Assembly: GCA_021796315.1 (NCBI GenBank)
Contig: JAJYOH010000357.1
Coordinates: 1-6,483 of the forward strand
DNA from: Chloroflexota bacterium
GTDB lineage: Bacteria; Chloroflexota; Anaerolineae; Anaerolineales; Villigracilaceae
Length of the DNA: 6,483 nt
Direction of reading: 5' to 3'
A model generated the notes under the pieces. It saw nothing but the letters and a program-made list of their open reading frames with translations. It was not told the DNA's origin and made no database searches. A program made the translations under genes and the position numbers. Position 1 is the stretch's first letter; each line of letters opens with the position of its first letter. Shown piece by piece: positions 5,085-6,483 of the stretch.

Positions 5085-6086
5085 ATGACGACCGCGTATT
5101 GTTTTGTCCCATCCGCTTCACATATTTATCCCGATCATCCTGAACATCCCAGCCGCCTGGATATTTTAGAACCCAGGCTCGAATCATTTCATGCGCAAAA
5201 AATAGAAGCGACACTTGCCACGCGCGATGAAGTTGCTCTCGTTCATCATCCGAAATTAATTACGGGATTGGAACAAGCTTGCAGACAGGGGCCGGGCATG
5301 ATCGATTCAGCGCCGACGTTTGTGACTCAGACTTCGTTCACCGATGCGCTGCTCGCCTCAGGCGGGACCTTGAGTTGTGTGCGCGCACTATTGAGCGGAT
5401 CGGCCCGAAATGCTTTTGCCATTGTCCGCCCGCCGGGACATCATGCCGAGCCAAATCGCTCGATGGGATTCTGTTTATTCAACAATGTCGCCATCGCAGC
5501 GCGTGACGCCTTGACGCGTGGAATCAAACGCGTTGCCATCGTGGATTACGATGCCCATCACGGCAACGGGACGCAGGCCGCGTTCCTTGATGATGAACGC
5601 GTGGCATATTTATCCACTCATCAATGGGGAATTTATCCCGGCACGGGTTGGTATGAAGACGCGCCGCACGCCAAAAAGAGAATCGTCAATGTGCCCTTGC
5701 CCGCTGGTTCAGGCGACAAAACTTATGAACGAATTGCAGATGAAATCTTTGTGCTGCTTATTGAATCATTCACGCCTGAATTGATTCTGGTCTCAGCCGG
5801 TTTCGACGCGCATTGGAATGACCCCATAACTTCGCTTGGACTTTCAACAGCGGGCTATTTCATGCTCTCAAAGAAATTAGTTGATCTCGCCGAAGAACAT
5901 TGCGGCGGCAAGATCGTCTTCGTACTTGAAGGTGGTTACGACCCGACGAACGTCGCCAACGGCGCCGCGGCAGTGTTCGCCGCGCTGATGAATAAAGATT
6001 TCGTTGATCCAGGCGACGCTTCGCCGCGCAAAGAACCGGATGTGAGTGAAATGATCGAGCGAGTTTGGAAATGGCATGGATTCTAA
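5085..6086 (+). CDS. Histone deacetylase family amidohydrolase (AcuC/HDAH-like)
   Basis: Zinc-dependent deacetylase fold of 333 residues, normal for bacterial class II-like members that remove acetyl groups from acetyl-lysine proteins, acetylpolyamines or other small amides. Start motif HPEHPSRLDIL (18-28) binds the family N-terminus. Catalytic His119-His120 are in RPPGHHAEP; zinc ligands are Asp156 and His158 (VDYDAHHGNGTQ, 153-164) and Asp241 (SAGFDAHWNDP, 237-247); the transition-state Tyr285 is in LEGGYD (281-286). MGFCLFNNVAIAA (127-139) is also conserved. All active-site residues are intact, so an active enzyme is expected; the substrate is unknown. No signal peptide is seen, so it is probably cytoplasmic. 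The leaderless-type promoter 6 nt upstream supports the ATG at 5085. The DUF4160 gene begins 21 nt downstream in the same frame, so limited co-transcription is likely. Confidence 0.93.
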   Translation: MTTAYCFVPSASHIYPDHPEHPSRLDILEPRLESFHAQKIEATLATRDEVALVHHPKLITGLEQACRQGPGMIDSAPTFVTQTSFTDALLASGGTLSCVRALLSGSARNAFAIVRPPGHHAEPNRSMGFCLFNNVAIAARDALTRGIKRVAIVDYDAHHGNGTQAAFLDDERVAYLSTHQWGIYPGTGWYEDAPHAKKRIVNVPLPAGSGDKTYERIADEIFVLLIESFTPELILVSAGFDAHWNDPITSLGLSTAGYFMLSKKLVDLAEEHCGGKIVFVLEGGYDPTNVANGAAAVFAALMNKDFVDPGDASPRKEPDVSEMIERVWKWHGF

Positions 6087-6091
6087 TGTTG

Positions 6092-6097
6092 TATAAT
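6092..6097 (+). promoter_or_regulatory. TATAAT -10 box for the DUF4160 gene
   Basis: A perfect TATAAT starting 6 nt after the deacetylase stop codon and 10 nt before the DUF4160 ATG; transcription would start near 6104, leaving a leader of about 4 nt. No clear -35 and no Shine-Dalgarno. It could give the DUF4160-DUF2442 pair its own supply in addition to read-through from the deacetylase gene. Confidence 0.45.
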
Positions 6098-6107
6098 TAG
6101 CAACGTC

Positions 6108-6287
6108 ATGCCGCCAACTGGTTATCGTCAAGGTCAATACCGTTTTTTCTTTAACAGCCGTGAAGAGAGCCGCAGGCATGTGCACGTTTGGTCTCCCAAC
6201 GGGACGGCAAAGTTTTGGCTGGAGCCGATTGTAGCCCTGGAAGAATATTACGGTATCAAGCCCCACGAATTGAGCGAGATCGAATAA
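6108..6287 (+). CDS. DUF4160 family protein (59 aa)
   Basis: Translation of 6108-6287 gives MPPTGYRQGQYRFFFNSREE, then HVHVWSPNGTAKFWLEP (residues 24-40) and a C-terminal ALEEYYGIKPHELSEIE. The YRFFFNSRE, PHVHV-like and AKFWLEP elements plus the YYGI-ELxxIE helix are the DUF4160 pattern. Function of the family is not established; DUF4160 genes often precede DUF2442 genes, as here, and some such pairs are listed as toxin-antitoxin-like, which is not proven. The protein is small, soluble and basic at its middle. The ATG at 6108 is the first in frame after the deacetylase stop and has no Shine-Dalgarno; a TATAAT lies just upstream. The gap to the next gene is 19 nt. Confidence 0.85.
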   Translation: MPPTGYRQGQYRFFFNSREESRRHVHVWSPNGTAKFWLEPIVALEEYYGIKPHELSEIE

Positions 6288-6292
6288 ATCGT

Positions 6293-6299
6293 GAAGGAG
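6293..6299 (+). promoter_or_regulatory. Shine-Dalgarno of the DUF2442 gene
   Basis: AAGGAG at 6294-6299, 7 nt before the ATG at 6307. It contrasts with the SD-less starts of the three genes upstream and fixes this start. Confidence 0.75.
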
Positions 6300-6306
6300 C
6301 GTAAAG

Positions 6307-6483
6307 ATGACTTCATCAACAAGTGGAATCACCACTTCCCAGAGTGAAGTAACCAGTATTGCAGAGACCGGCTTTTGGATTTTGGTGGATGACAAAGAAT
6401 ACTTCGTGTCATTTGCTGATTATCCCGCATTTAAACATGCCACTGTCGAACAGATCTACAGCGTCAAGCGTATTAGCCCAGAC
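6307..6483 (+). CDS. DUF2442 family protein (3' partial)
   Basis: Fifty-nine codons are open to the window end. After a Ser/Thr-rich N-terminal segment (about 1-20) comes GFWILVDDKEYFVSFADYPAFKHATVEQIYSVKRISPD (22-59), matching the DUF2442 pattern of a short beta-hairpin ending in a (S/P)-x-x-(F/Y)-P-x-(L/F)-x-x-A-T/S-x-E-Q helix start; the following WPxLDEDIS-like block would lie just beyond the edge. The family has no settled function and occurs directly after DUF4160 in many bacteria. The strong AAGGAG site upstream and the 19-nt gap indicate an operon with DUF4160. Confidence 0.8.
   Translation, partial: MTSSTSGITTSQSEVTSIAETGFWILVDDKEYFVSFADYPAFKHATVEQIYSVKRISPD

Noticed and set aside
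5877..6395. 172-codon minus-strand ORF across the deacetylase 3' end, DUF4160 and DUF2442
   Set aside because: It is antisense to three recognisable genes and its translation resembles no family I know; it is a shadow of codon bias.
1..6483. CRISPR array, tRNA, rRNA, insertion sequence or attachment site
   Set aside because: No regularly spaced direct repeats, cloverleaf-like sequences, transposase, or paired terminal repeats were seen on reading both strands.

Overview
The window (about 50% GC, protein-dense) looks like chromosomal DNA of a free-living bacterium. Protein character suggests Chloroflexota, probably an Anaerolineae-like lineage: a Thr/Pro-rich lipoprotein linker on a PQQ-type dehydrogenase, a YacP-like NYN protein, a small Cys-rich orphan of a type I associate with that group, and a DUF4160/DUF2442 pair. 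This is inference from protein character; there is no rRNA or marker gene to settle it. I see no mobile element, CRISPR array, tRNA or rRNA.

Left part (1-2230, + strand): a tungstate ABC importer, tupA (5' end outside the window), tupB and tupC. A terminator-like hairpin with a U-tract sits between tupA and tupB, while tupB and tupC overlap by 4 bp. This layout would give more binding protein than membrane and ATPase subunits. A second strong hairpin closes the operon, in the convergent gap with the next gene.

Middle part (2298-4254, - strand): read in the direction of transcription, a DUF1232 (YkvA-like) membrane protein is followed 4 nt later by a lipoprotein of the PQQ-dependent sugar/sorbosone dehydrogenase family, then by a separately controlled 72-residue Cys/His-rich protein with its own strong Shine-Dalgarno and a CRP/FNR-like dyad in its promoter region.

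Right part (4387-6483, + strand): a YacP-like NYN-domain protein, a 236-nt gene-free gap rich in inverted repeats, a histone-deacetylase-family amidohydrolase with all catalytic residues, and a DUF4160-DUF2442 pair (the second gene runs off the window). Perfect TATAAT boxes lie exactly 6 nt before the ATG of the NYN and deacetylase genes and 10 nt before the DUF4160 ATG, with no Shine-Dalgarno. These genes are therefore probably transcribed as leaderless or nearly leaderless mRNAs, whereas the DUF1232, Cys-rich and DUF2442 genes have classic ribosome binding sites. Two long perfect dyads (12 and 13 bp arms) lie at promoter positions in this region and are the best candidates for undescribed operators. 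I did not find a clear new multi-gene system; the most interesting signals are regulatory.
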